Positions 8,697 through 23,454 of a DNA stretch of 29,547 nt are shown one piece after another. The DNA comes from Sporisorium sorghi (lineage: Eukaryota; Basidiomycota; Ustilaginomycetes; Ustilaginales; Ustilaginaceae). Location of the stretch: contig JALCCG010000263.1 of NCBI GenBank assembly GCA_023212695.1, positions 1 through 29,547 on the forward strand, read 5' to 3'. Under the pieces are notes generated by a model. The model worked only from the letters and a program-made list of their open reading frames with translations, was not told the origin of the DNA and searched no databases. Made by a program: the position numbers and the translations under genes. Numbering within the stretch: the first letter of the stretch is position 1; every line of letters starts with the position of its first letter.

Positions 8697-10257
8697 TCAA
8701 ACCTTGAAGAACGGGTTGCTGTCACCACCCGATCCACCGCCTTGCTGGTTGCCCGCCGTGTTGGCGTTAAAGTTCATACCCGTCTTCTGAGCACGCATCT
8801 GGTTGTAGTGTGCAATGTTGGGACCCATCCTCATATCGCCCGTGTTGCCAAACGTGTCGACGCCATCGCCGAGCGCAAGCAGACGGTTGAGCTCGTTGTA
8901 CTTGCCATCGTCGTTGACCTTGGCACGGATGGGACGGTTCTGCTGCGGCGACGGCTGCGCTGCAGGTTGAGGTGCCGGTTGCGGCGCAGGCTGCGCTGGA
9001 GGAGGCGTAGGCGCAGACGAGAACAAATCGCCGACGGGCACATTGTGCTGCTGCTGCTGCGGTTGCTGCTGCTGCTGGCCAGATTGGAGCCATGGGTTGT
9101 TGGATCCAAACGACGTCTGCTGCGGTTGGAGCGGCTGCTGCTGCGTCATCATGTTCTGATACTGAACCGCAGCCTGCTGAAGCTCAAGCTGACGCTGGTA
9201 CTCGGCTTGCTGCTGCTGCATGTACTGCTGCTGCATGAGTTCCTGCTGCTGCAGCTGGTTCTGGAGGAACGGGTTGTAGCCGGTGGGCTGCATCTGCATG
9301 TACGGGTTGAACGAGGTGTACTGCGGCTGCAGGCCGTAGTTCTGCGAACCCGAGGTGTCGACGAGCGGATTGCCAAAGAAATCAACCTGCTGATTCTGGG
9401 TATAAGCGTTGGGGCCATCCAGGTTGATCGAGTCGTCGAAAAGGGCGTTCTTGTTGGCCTCCTCGAGCGCCTTGATCCTGTCCTCCTCCTCCTTTTTCGA
9501 GAGGGCGAGCGCTCGCTGGAGCTCATCCTCGTCCTTTGCCTCGGCACGGATGCGGTCCTGCTCCTGCTGTGCCATGCGTTTGGATTCCTCGATAGCGCGT
9601 CGCAGCTCGTCGTCTTCGTTGTTGTTGGGTCGACGACGGTTCCTCTCCTGCTCTGCGCGCCTCCTTCTCCTCTCGTCCTCGTCGTCGTCAGGACCGTTGG
9701 ACATGCGGTCGCGCATGTGAGATCGAGAACGACGCTCGTCGCGCAGACGTGCTTCATCCTGGAGGAGGTTGGTGATGTCCTTGGCCTTTTGTCGGACGTT
9801 TGCGCCTTGGTCCTTGCCGTTCTCGTCAATGTACTGGAACTCTTTGAGCGTCTTGACAATGTAGATGTTGTCGCGGAAGTAGATGACGACGTTTTCGGAA
9901 CCAGCATGCAGCAGATAGTCGAGGAGGGTGAGCGACTTGAAGACGTGTCGCCAGTTCTTGCCCTTATCGTTGAGACGCTTGTCGAGGATTTCCATCATCT
10001 CGATGAACTCGTTTCTGGAGCAAGGAGCGTGAGCAAGGGTGGCGCAAAAGTCAGTATTCGCTCTGGCGAGGTCGGCACTGCAGAAAAGATACGCACTGGT
10101 TGTAGGAGAGCTGTGCAAGCTCGTTCATCTGGGTGCCGCTGGGGCCCCAAGGATCGTTGGAAGTGGCATCGCGGACCTTGACTTGGACGTCTGAGTAGCC
10201 CTTGATGTAGTTCTTGCCCACACGAACGGCGGATTTCGAGATGTTCTGGAGCGACAT
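8697..10257 (-). CDS. ENT1: Epsin, ENTH-domain endocytic adaptor, two exons
   Basis: Epsins bind PtdIns(4,5)P2 through the ENTH domain, and bind ubiquitinated cargo and EH-domain and clathrin partners during endocytosis. Exon 1 is 10257-10097 and exon 2 is 10014-8697. The 82-nt intron at 10015-10096 has donor GTGCGT and acceptor CCAG in phase 2; splicing reads SYNQNEFIEMM, as expected for ENTH. The product is 492 residues. ENTH occupies about residues 1-140. Two ubiquitin-interacting motifs follow, DDELRRAIEESKR and DELQRALALSKK. The rest is Gln-rich and disordered, with polyQ runs encoded around 9045-9250. It carries NPF or NPF-like sites for EH domains (NPFLQN, NPWLQS and the terminal NPFFKV). 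A small DLFSS element may be a clathrin or adaptor site. The start at 10257 gives the canonical MSLQNISKSAVRVGKN N-terminus, including the amphipathic helix zero. Confidence 0.95.
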
Positions 10258-11501
10258 GATTGGTTGCTGCTGCTACGAGCCGTAGCCAAGAGCGAGAGAA
10301 GGGTCGGAAAAGCTGAGCAAGCTTCGAGTGACGGATACGCCGATCGTACTGCGAGTGCAGTTCACTTTCGGATGCGCGCTGACTGAGCTTTCGGATCTAA
10401 AGACCGTGACTTGTTCAGAGCGAGCCGAACGGATGTGTCGGAACAGAAAGCGCAAGGAGAGCTTATCGTTTGCGCAGTCGTCGAACGTGTGAGTGCTTGC
10501 GACGAGACGCGAGATGCGCAACCCGAACTGTAAAAAGTGGAGCTGCTGCGCGACCTGGGCTGTGAATCCGAGCTTGTTCAGGTGGGGCGCTGTCCGAGAT
10601 GTGTGGGTGGATGGAGGATGTCGCGAAACAAGGTTTCGGTGGTATAAGATTGAGATGAAGTGAAAGGGGTGACGACAGGAAGAGAGGAGGGAGAGAGAAG
10701 GAGAGAAAGAGAGCTTCGAGGGATTCGGCTCGGTGAGAGCGGGCCGTCAATTTTCTTGGCCTTGACTTGGCTCTCTGCGTTTTGATGCGCCGTCACGCTG
10801 TGCATGTTGCCAAAAGTGGCTGTGATCCGCGATTACGTTCCGTGACAAAAGAAAACCCATACAAATCGCAGCAGCCAAGCCAGTCAAGCAGTCGGCCCTC
10901 ATTTTTGAAATTGTGATTGCTGACCGAAATCGACGGTCGGGCAAGTGCAGCGAGCGAGGGCATCGCGTGTGCACACACGCACACATGCACAGCGGCCCAG
11001 ATCAGAAAAGAGAAAAAGGCGCGTGCGCTCGTCTGCTCTCCGGGCGCCAGCGCGTGGCTGGAGAGGGCGAAAAAAAAAAAAAAAAAAAAAAAAAAGTAAC
11101 AGCAGTTCGGCAGAGCCGCCCTTTAGCACCTCCACACTCGCGATTCTGCCTCGACTCTCACACTTGTCTGTGCGCACTGCGCAGAAAAGTTCATATATGC
11201 CCTCAACATCTGTCCAAGGCCTTGTATCTTCTATCCGCACCCTGACTTGCGCTTCAGCTAGTAGCTTTGACTGCGCAATGGATCATAAGCAGAAGCACCG
11301 CGCTCGATTCTTTCAGGAATGTGCGAGCGGGGAAGTACAAACACAGGCCTCCTGAGTGACTTGCCGTGCAAACCGGTTCTCCATATTTCGTCGTCATCCG
11401 TCGTTCGGAAGAGCCAATCACCCGCTTGCTCCTCATTCTGAACCTCTCGATCCTTCATCAAGGCGGTCACGATAGAACGCAACATCCACGAATTTGACGC
11501 C
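10258..11501. other. Divergent promoter region, epsin / repeat protein
   Basis: About 1.24 kb between two divergently transcribed genes. It contains a GA-rich stretch near 10675-10710, an alternating CA-type stretch at about 10966-10990 and a 26-base poly-A. A TATATG motif occurs near 11193. No gene is supported. Confidence 0.6.
11070..11095. repeat. Poly-A tract
   Basis: Twenty-six consecutive A residues in the divergent promoter. Poly(dA:dT) tracts often exclude nucleosomes in fungal promoters; that role here is inference. Confidence 0.85.
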
Positions 11502-12287
11502 ATGGCTGAGCTGCCTGCGTCCATCCCGCTTGTAAGCGCAGCCGAAAGGGCCGCCTACGACGTCGAAAAGGGTACTCAGGCGCTGTTCGGGGTCTACCTC
11601 GAGTACATGCTTGACATCTACCAGAGCAAAGACTCTGAGACTCACAAGGTCGACCCGAGCAAGCGATTCAAAGAAGCAGTTTGGGATTGGTGGTCGAAGA
11701 CAGGCGGGTGGCTCAACGTGGACAAATCGATCCGCGACATGTATCCTCCTGCCTTCAAAGACTCTGTCAGCATGGTCAACAACAACTTCCCCTCGCTTTT
11801 CCAGCGTAGCAAGGCTGCCGCCGCCGATGCGTCCGATGCTCCCAGCGCCAAGCGTGCTGCGCCCCAGCCATCCGCCAACCGACGCGCTTTCGACGTAGTT
11901 GAAGCCACGCGTGCGCTCTACAAGGTCGCTGAACGCTCCCTCAACCCCTCGAACGTCCCGCCTTACGTGATCGAGGCGGTGTTCGAACACCTCCTCAAAA
12001 CCTGGTGGGAAGAAACGGGTGGTCCCCAGCACGTCGACAAATCCGTCCTCGCCCCTTATCCCAGCTGGTTCCTTGGCAAGCTGGACATGGCCAAACACCA
12101 CCCGTCGAATGGCGCCGACAGTATGCTTGGATTTGACGTCCAGCAAGAGACCCGTAAGCTTTTCGAATTGGCCAAATGCCGTTTCCCTAATGCTCCGCAC
12201 GGCATGAACGACAAGAGCGCTCCCTTCCAGCTCAAGATGCAATTCATGATGTGCTTCCATCACTGGCACGATGCCACCGGCGGCTGA
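11502..12287 (+). CDS. Triple-repeat protein of unknown function, stopped by an in-frame TGA
   Basis: This 261-residue product is not recognised as a known family. It consists of three related repeats of about 80-110 residues. Each opens with a (A/G)(F/Y)DV....T..L(F/Y) motif, at residues 18, 129 and 210. Each then reaches a core of aromatic-rich sequence ending TGG: WWSKTGG at 63-69, WWEETGG at 168-174 and HWHDATGG at 254-261. In repeats one and two the core runs on through (V)DKS to a YP..(F/WF) block. In repeat three the frame hits TGA at 12285-12287, yet the same homology resumes in the next codon. There is no signal peptide or membrane helix. A linker at about 100-125 is Ala/Ser-rich. 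The ATG lies in a good context (GACGCCATGG). The TGA could be a recent nonsense mutation, a sequencing error or a programmed readthrough site. No intron of normal length could remove it. Confidence 0.8.
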   Translation: MAELPASIPLVSAAERAAYDVEKGTQALFGVYLEYMLDIYQSKDSETHKVDPSKRFKEAVWDWWSKTGGWLNVDKSIRDMYPPAFKDSVSMVNNNFPSLFQRSKAAAADASDAPSAKRAAPQPSANRRAFDVVEATRALYKVAERSLNPSNVPPYVIEAVFEHLLKTWWEETGGPQHVDKSVLAPYPSWFLGKLDMAKHHPSNGADSMLGFDVQQETRKLFELAKCRFPNAPHGMNDKSAPFQLKMQFMMCFHHWHDATGG

Positions 12288-12437
12288 GACAACATCGACA
12301 AGGCCATCCGTGACCAGTATCCCGACTGGTTTGCTGCTAAGATGACCCAGCTCGCCAAAGAGATTGCTGTGACCAAAGTCATGGCGCTCGAAGGATGGAA
12401 CAAGAAAAGCTTCCCCAAGGGCGGTCTCCCTAAGTAG
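12288..12437 (+). other. In-frame continuation of the third repeat after the TGA
   Basis: Directly after the TGA the same frame stays open for 49 codons and ends at TAG (12435-12437). It begins DNIDKAIRDQYPDWFAAK, which lines up with VDKSIRDMYPPAF of repeat one and VDKSVLAPYPSWFLGK of repeat two. Coding conservation therefore extends past the stop. The intact ancestral protein would have been about 311 residues, ending KGGLPK, which is not a peroxisomal PTS1 signal. Confidence 0.8.
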
Positions 12438-12781
12438 GCCTGTTCAAGCCGGCTTTACTGTCGGTCAGTCTGTCAGTCAGTCGAAGTGTAACCTTGCTGC
12501 CAGTCGCGTTTGTCCCCAGTTGTCATTTTAGTCTTCCTCCCCCTTCCCCTTCCCTTCCCATGTTACGCGCGTCCCTTCGTCGCCCCTACCCCGAAGAACG
12601 TGCATCGCTCCTGTGTCTTTCCCAGATCCAAAGCGCTGCTCTAGCGACTTGCAATCAAAGCACACACCACCGATGCCCACCCTACTTTGAGTCTGTGAGC
12701 CTGGTTCGATTACGTGCACTGTTACAGTACGATACAAGAGTTTCAACTGATGCGACATCGACATCTCGCCCTAGCGCCCGG
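12438..12781. other. Convergent intergenic gap, repeat protein / septin
   Basis: This is the 3' flank of two convergent genes. It has a short GTCAGTC-type repeat at about 12462-12484 and a CT-rich block at about 12535-12560. No gene is visible. Confidence 0.6.
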
Positions 12782-13921
12782 TCAACGACGCTGGGAGCCT
12801 CGGCCGTAGCCGTTTTGCAAAGCGTCGAGTTCGGCCTCGAGCGCCTTGACAGTGGAATGGGCGGTTTCGAGGTCCTTGTTGAGCCTGTCACGCTCTGCAA
12901 TGAGGTGCTGTTCCCACTGGCGGAAGCGGGCCTCCTCGAGCTTGACCTGTTCGGTGAAGCGCTTGCGGAGCATCTCCTCCTCTTCCTTGAACTTGGGGTT
13001 GTCGAGTTTCTTCACCTTGGGTTCGCCGAACTTGCGCGTTTCCATCTGGGCCTGACGGTAGTTCTCGTAGTGCAGCTCCTCGGTCGTATTGATGAGATCC
13101 AGCATGTGGGTGCGGATGAGGAGCGAGCGGAGCTTCTTGAAATCGCAGTGTTCTTCGTTCTCGACCTCGGCAACGCCCCAGAGGTAGTCGCGGCCCTTTA
13201 CCACGCGGCCGTCCGGGGTGCGTACGTCGTCGGTGCTGCCGATGATGGAGAACGGCATGGCGCTCATGAGCAGCTTGGCGTGTTCGGCGCTCGCCTCGTC
13301 GTCCGCCTCGACGGGCGGCGAGTAGACGCGGATGTTCTGCGTCGTGATCGCCTCGCGGATGCGCTGCTTGAACACCGCCAGATCCGCCTGCGTCAGCGTG
13401 TCCGCCTTGGCCACCACGGGGATCAGGTTGACACGCGTGCCCAGACGCTTCATCGTCTCAATGTCGAGCGGCTTGAGCGTGTGACCAGTGGGGCGGATAA
13501 AGTACAAGCAGGCATGCACGCGTAGGTCTGTCTTCTCGCGTCGCTCCGGCTGCTGCTCCTGACGCATGTACAGCTCGTGCTGGTCATCAATGAAATCCAC
13601 GATGGGCGTCCACGAATCGCGGTTGTTGACATAGTCGCCAAATCCGGGCGTGTCAATGACGGTGAGCTTGACTTTGAACTGCTTCTCCTCGAGCTCCGCC
13701 TTGATAATGTCGATCTCGACCGTCTTGTCGAGCTGCTTGGTGTGTCGGCGCGTGTGGTCCTTGCCCGTAGCGAGCTCGGTGCTGAAGAGCGTGTTGATGA
13801 GCGTCGTCTTGCCCACACCGCTCTCACCAACGACCATAAGCGTGAAGTGACCACCTGCCTTGGCCACGATCTTGTGACGCTGATTGGGCAGGTTGGCGAT
13901 GCCGATTCCGTTGGACGCCAT
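12782..13921 (-). CDS. CDC12: Septin, Cdc12 type
   Basis: This 379-residue GTP-binding cytoskeletal protein assembles with other septins into filaments at the bud neck, septum and cell tip. It has the P-loop GESGVGKT at residues 32-39, the G3 motif DTPGFGD and the G4 motif AKAD. It also has the septin-specific stretch FIDDQHELYMRQEQQP. The C-terminal septin unique element contains WGVAEVENEEHCDF. Residues from about 310 to 370 form a charged heptad-rich coiled coil. The N-terminus carries GIANLPNQRHKIV and a polybasic region. The near-identity to the Cdc12 subgroup in VDFIDDQH, LRVHA.LYFIRPTGH.LKP and DIETMKRL argues for that paralogue rather than Cdc3, Cdc10 or Cdc11. The gene is a single exon. 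The start at 13921 is preceded by CAAAC. Confidence 0.95.
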   Translation of the reverse strand: MASNGIGIANLPNQRHKIVAKAGGHFTLMVVGESGVGKTTLINTLFSTELATGKDHTRRHTKQLDKTVEIDIIKAELEEKQFKVKLTVIDTPGFGDYVNNRDSWTPIVDFIDDQHELYMRQEQQPERREKTDLRVHACLYFIRPTGHTLKPLDIETMKRLGTRVNLIPVVAKADTLTQADLAVFKQRIREAITTQNIRVYSPPVEADDEASAEHAKLLMSAMPFSIIGSTDDVRTPDGRVVKGRDYLWGVAEVENEEHCDFKKLRSLLIRTHMLDLINTTEELHYENYRQAQMETRKFGEPKVKKLDNPKFKEEEEMLRKRFTEQVKLEEARFRQWEQHLIAERDRLNKDLETAHSTVKALEAELDALQNGYGRGSQRR

Positions 13922-16010
13922 GTTTGCCGGTTTCTGCGTGCAGTCGAGTCGAGTCGCTGCGTTGAAAGTGTTGCTTTGCTCGTGTGGCTGTAGGACCGTG
14001 CAGTAAGCTGGATGTCGGTAGCTCGATTACGGACGACGAGAAGATGCGATGCGAGTAGGGTACGATCGACGTCGATGCTGAACAGCGATGATGATGGTGA
14101 TCAACAGCGAGAGTTGGAAAGTGACAGAAGGGCTGCTGCTGGCGCTTGTGCGTCCATTTGGACATTCCTTCGCGCACACGCACGCACGCACGCACGCTGC
14201 TCGCCCTTTTCCCATCCGTGCGTGTTTCACTGAGACGCACCCTCTCACTCAACTGCCCTTGACTGTCACTTTTGAATTGGAATTTGTATTCTGCGCTCTC
14301 CCTCTTTTGAATTGGATTTTGGCACAAATCCACTTTGGGCCTTTCACCCTCGTGTCCCTCACCACTCGCTGCCCTCTCCCAGCCATCCGTATCAGCAACA
14401 TGGCAAGATGATCCAGCGACGAGCAATTGACAGCACACACAAGCACACACGAATCAAGGATGGCAAGACCGGCTGGTGACTATACAATAGAGATGCTACA
14501 GAGAATGCGATATGAGGGTGGTGATACAGAATGCAGTGCTAGAGAGAAAAATGCAAGTTGGCGCCTGACGAGGACATCGGCGGTATAGATCTGTGGCATT
14601 GATACGAACACAAAAGATGTGGTTCTAAATGTCAGCACTTGCCATGCTACAATGTAGATCCGTCGATTGTGAAGAAAGGCTCAGTTGGTGATGCATGTTT
14701 TGAGCAAAGCGATCTTAGCCCCGCCACTGCGTAGGCTCACAGCTCGGTGTAAGAGTATGGGAAATACGTTCATCAAAGCCCAGACCGGGCCACCCCCAGC
14801 ACCTGTCTCCTCGTTGCCAAAGAGATAAGTTGCGGAAGAGCACCACGAGTCTGTTCGTTGGTGTTGAAAATGGTCGACGCTAGAAAGCACACTTACAAGT
14901 AAAGCTGAAACGGCTTGAAGATGCGCGGGACGGATGACGTCGTGTATCCACGAGAAACGACTGGAGAGTGAAGCTGCAATCAGGACAAGTGACGACGAAA
15001 GATCCGAAAGGAAGAGAATCGTCAGCGCCACGTTGCCTTCAATGCGTGCCATATCCCAGCAGATGCTCCGTGAAAGAACATCGCTGATGAGGGAGAGTAG
15101 GGTCATAGAGAAGATTGAAATGCATCTACGGACGGTCGGGGCTGCAACACACCCTCCCAACCCTGCAATCCGAGCAAGACAACGCTGATACAAGAGACAG
15201 CACGAAGGCTACACACCGTGACGCCGACTCGATGTCTTTCGCATGCCGCCGAAGCGAGTTAATCGACATCGAGTAAACAGCAGAAACAGCGGCCTAAACG
15301 CACCTAAGCGTCCTCGTGCCGGCATCGCAGCTCGAAGAGAGGAATCGGGAAGATGGAGCCTGGAGCGAAGGCCGAGATACTTCATCAAGCCTCGGAAGAA
15401 GCGACAAAGTTTCAGACAATCGCTGAGCCCAGGCTACGTCAGACACCCCACCCCCTCAGAGAATGGATAAACTAGTTTTAATCATGGAAAGCGCCGGTCA
15501 GGCTTCTTGGATCTGCCGTGCGCATGACCCAAGGCGAGGACGTCGCGTGTGAGGTTGCGAAGAGCTACTAACCTTGTGTGGCAGTGGGGTCCAATGCTGA
15601 GGAACAGCAGAGCGAGGAAGCAGCCGTGTGAAACTGCAGTTACGGAGATGGGTCACAGAGAAGGTCAGTCAAGTTGGCTCGCGCAATGAAACGCTCGACA
15701 GCGGTCGACATTGGCAGAGGAGACAGTCTCCGAACATCCATCGAGCCTCCTTGCCACCGAGCCACTCGTGGTGCACTCGATGCAACAAGTGTCATATAAG
15801 GTTTTGGTATGGTATAAGTTGTCCACAAGAGATTGCGAAGTCTCTATTCGGAAGCAGAACTGAAAAGTTAAGTCTAATCCTTCAAAGGTCGATGGTGTTG
15901 CCTGAGGAGCTGTCCGGTATGCCTTTGTCATTCGCTTTGCTTTCGGAGCCTTCCACGGGATGCTTACCTCTCTGGTCCCGACGATACTTGGTGGCGAAGG
16001 CAGGAGGCAA
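13922..16010. other. Septin upstream region and unexplained 2 kb spacer
   Basis: The septin promoter occupies the left part, with an (ACGC)n microsatellite at 14176-14197. From about 14450 to 16010 no convincing gene is seen, but the minus strand carries several splice-like sites. These are donors GTAAGC (15967), GTTAGT (15572), GTGCGT (15303) and GTAAGT (14896), and acceptors TTTTCAG (15860) and CTGCAG (15634). A frame at 15193-14681 on the minus strand contains a hydrophobic stretch including VALTILFLSDL. No family was recognised, so this is left as a possible multi-exon gene or long spliced UTR. Confidence 0.4.
15860..15967 (-). other. Candidate intron downstream of the DPH3 stop codon
   Basis: On the minus strand a GTAAGC donor lies at 15967, about 45 bases after the DPH3 TGA. 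A branch-point-like ACTTAAC is followed by TTTTCAG ending at 15860. The 108-nt length and the branch-to-acceptor spacing are normal for fungal introns. It would lie in the DPH3 3' UTR or in a separate minus-strand transcript. Confidence 0.45.
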
Positions 16011-16277
16011 TCAAGCAGCTGCAGCCACAGCCTGGTTCGCTACCTCGACGGTATTGGCCGGCGCACCGTCCTCGTCATCTTCAAAGTCGATAGGATCGAA
16101 GACGACTCGGATGATCAACGAGCAGCTTGGGCATCGTGCAACGTCTTCGGCATCCTTGAGCTGCTGGCGTGTGATCTCGAATCGGTCACCGCAGGGGCAG
16201 GGGTAGTGGAACAAGTCCTTCTCTTCGTCGTAGGACATGTCCTCCAGCTCGATCTCGTCGTAGAAAGAGACCGGCAT
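16011..16277 (-). CDS. DPH3: Diphthamide biosynthesis protein 3 / Kti11, CSL zinc finger
   Basis: This 88-residue protein is a small metal-binding electron donor for the Dph1-Dph2 step of diphthamide formation on elongation factor 2. It also partners Elongator-dependent tRNA wobble modification through Kti13. It shows the N-terminal block FYDEIELEDM and the zinc/iron ligands C27, C29, C49 and C52 in CPCGDRFEI and CPSCSL. The core IRVVFDPIDF is followed by an acidic, Ala-rich tail ending AAAA, as in the yeast protein. The chosen start at 16277 (MPVSFYDE) matches the family. An in-frame ATG at 16310 would add 11 unrelated residues and was not used. A canonical intron signal lies just beyond the stop. 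Confidence 0.95.
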   Translation of the reverse strand: MPVSFYDEIELEDMSYDEEKDLFHYPCPCGDRFEITRQQLKDAEDVARCPSCSLIIRVVFDPIDFEDDEDGAPANTVEVANQAVAAAA

Positions 16278-17054
16278 GATGCTTGTGTGAGTTACGTTCG
16301 AGGTCGTCACCTATGCACCGGGCGGTGCCTACGGGAGACAGGCTAGTATGGAGGTGCCGATGAGGAGACCAGCTCCGATTGAAGAGTTCCAGAGATTGAG
16401 TCGCAGGGAAGCTTGATAGCGGCTGCTTGCTTGCTTGCTTGCTTGCTTGCTATACGGGTGAGAGATGGTGTGACCTGTTCGCGGTTGACGAAGAGACGTC
16501 GGGTATATTGGGTCGAAGGATGGGTTGGAAGAAGGAGGAGGTTGGAAAGGTGTCGGAAGCACTTCACAGAAGAACAAAATCCTTCTTCGACTTTTTGACT
16601 GCGGCCAACCAGAAATTCTTTAAAAAAAAAGTTCGCTGCAAGATCACACCAGGTCACTCGTGCGAGACGAGAATTTGGATTCAAGTGTCAGACCGGCTGA
16701 CCCAACAAATAACATTTTCGGCCTCCACATCTCGCACTTTCAGCAGCTGGCGGCTCTCAACGCCGCGCTCCCCTAAAAAAAGTCACACAGCAGCGAGGCG
16801 AAAGTCGACTGACATGCATGGCGCAGCACTGCAACCCAGCCTTTTTGCCATCATCATCCACGGCCACCTCTTACTTCAGCTCTACCATCACCCATCGCAA
16901 CACCAAGAGCATAACGGCATCCATCATCCAGGCAACTTCTCGAACCCATCCAGGTCCTCGGTCTGCCATCGGACGCATTCACACGGTTCAGTCCTCTTCC
17001 AGCTTCTCCATCCAACTTTGGAACGCACCCTAGCTGAGCAGCTATATACCGATC
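16278..17054. other. Divergent promoter region, DPH3 / Rab18
   Basis: About 780 bases between divergently transcribed genes. It holds a (GCTT)n microsatellite, a short A run near 16622-16630 and a TATATA motif at about 17043-17048, just before the Rab start. That motif is too close to the ATG to be its TATA box unless the leader is very short. No gene is seen. Confidence 0.6.
16425..16450. repeat. (GCTT)n microsatellite
   Basis: About six and a half GCTT units in the promoter region between DPH3 and the Rab gene. Confidence 0.9.
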
Positions 17055-17756
17055 ATGTCCTCCTCCGGCGATGTGCCGACGCTCAAGATCCTGCTCATCG
17101 GAGCGTCATCCGTAGGCAAATCCTCCCTCCTTCTACGATTCACAGACGACGAGTTCCTTTCGCCCGAAGAGACCACCGCGACCATCGGGGTCGACTATCG
17201 CATCAAAGGCATCGAGGTCGGGGGTAAACGGTTCAAGCTCTCGATCTGGGACACGGCGGGGCAGGAGCGCTTCCGCACGCTCACGTCCAGCTACTACCGC
17301 GGCGCACAAGGCGTCATCATCGCGTACGACGTCACGCAGCGCGACACGTTCGACGCGCTCCCCACGTGGTTCAACGAGCTCGAGACGTTCACCACCAGCG
17401 ACGACGTGGTCAAGATCATCGTGGGGAATAAGGTGGACAAGGAGTTCTCGCGCGTGGTGACGACGCAGGAGGGACAAGCGTTCGCGGATAAGATGGGGTG
17501 TCTGTTTGTGGAATGTAGCGCGAAGAAGGGCGTGGGCGTGAATGGCGCGTTTGATGAGTTGGTGAATAGGATCATTTCCACGCCGTCGCTGTGGCAGAAG
17601 ACGGCGCCGGGAGAGAGGAGGCCCGGGGACAGGATGCCGGGTGGCGTGCCCGCTGCACATGCCGCTGATAGCAGTCGAGGCAATATTTCTTTGACGGATC
17701 CAGGAGGATACGTTGGGTACGGGCTTGGTGTTGCCAGAGATAGCTGCAACTGCTGA
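17055..17756 (+). CDS. RAB18: Rab-family small GTPase, Rab18-like
   Basis: This 233-residue Rab GTPase has all G motifs. G1 is GASSVGKSS at residues 16-24, the switch I threonine lies in TATIGVDY, G3 is WDTAGQE, G4 is NKVD and G5 is SAK. The effector region and the stretch FRTLTSSYYRGAQGVI are those of Rab18. Rab18 acts at the ER and lipid droplets. The C-terminus ends CNC, a CxC double-geranylgeranylation signal. Compared with animal Rab18, the hypervariable region before it is lengthened by a Gly/Pro/Ala-rich insert of about 45 residues. The Rab18 assignment rests on the core, the RRDTF-like QRDTF motif and the I(I/V)STPSLW block near the end of the G domain. Single exon. It converges with the large Pil1-like gene. 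Confidence 0.92.
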   Translation: MSSSGDVPTLKILLIGASSVGKSSLLLRFTDDEFLSPEETTATIGVDYRIKGIEVGGKRFKLSIWDTAGQERFRTLTSSYYRGAQGVIIAYDVTQRDTFDALPTWFNELETFTTSDDVVKIIVGNKVDKEFSRVVTTQEGQAFADKMGCLFVECSAKKGVGVNGAFDELVNRIISTPSLWQKTAPGERRPGDRMPGGVPAAHAADSSRGNISLTDPGGYVGYGLGVARDSCNC

Positions 17757-18231
17757 GCCCCGACCCGACTCTACCATTCGACACAGTTAGCGCCACCCCT
17801 AGACAGTCTCAAATCCACCCTCGCATCAGCTTCACCTCACCACCCTCGGACTCGACTCCTTCCTCGCTCCGCTACGGCACTCATACCCATACCTGTCTTT
17901 CCCCCCTCTGCATGCACGTAGATAGTCTGCCTCTAGCATCGTCTTTCGTATACCACCGTGCTGCCTACGCAAATCGATTCTGTTTTTAAGGACACCTCAA
18001 ACCTGCGTCTTTGTTGACATCGCCCATCCTACTCACCACCAACCACTCCTCGTCGAGCTGCACGCTACAGCTCACACACAAGAAGCATCGAAGCACAATC
18101 CAAATTAGAACGAATCCTAGACACAAGAGAACGAAGGGCTTGAGATCGATCCTTCCTGAACGAGAGATTTGGGAAAACGAGTGTGATGTGTGGAGCTGAA
18201 GAAGAGAGAGGAATTTGTGTGGTTTGAGTTC
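17757..18231. other. Convergent intergenic gap, Rab18 / Pil1-like
   Basis: About 475 bases of 3' flanking sequence for two convergent genes, C-rich on the Rab side. No gene, tRNA or strong repeat is visible. Confidence 0.6.
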
Positions 18232-23144
<4,913 letters not shown>

Positions 23145-23454
23145 GGTGATTGATGTTTCGCTTCAAAGGCTGTGCCTAGAGATCGCAAAAGAAAGGAGGA
23201 GAGTGCCTGCTCTGGTGTGGTTGGGACTTGCAAAAGCAAAGCAAAGCTGCTTGGGTATCACCGACGAGCCTGGTCGGATATCGAGCCAGCCGTTGAACAA
23301 GGTGTAACTTCGGAAAGGTGTTGCTCACGGAGAGAGTGTGAGTGCGCGCACGGTGAGAAAGCGGAAGGGACGGATAATGATAGAAAGTGGTGGGCAAAGG
23401 TATAGGAACGGAAGAGAAGAGAAGAGAAGCGAGGAGCTTGGTGAACCAACGAAC

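Noticed and set aside
8577..10181. 534-codon plus-strand open frame over epsin
   Set aside because: It is antisense to polyQ-rich epsin and consists largely of Leu-rich runs generated by the CAG repeats.
12252..12288. An intron removing the TGA of the repeat gene
   Set aside because: The only local GT...AG pair spans about 37 bases, lacks a proper donor and branch point, and would delete conserved repeat residues.
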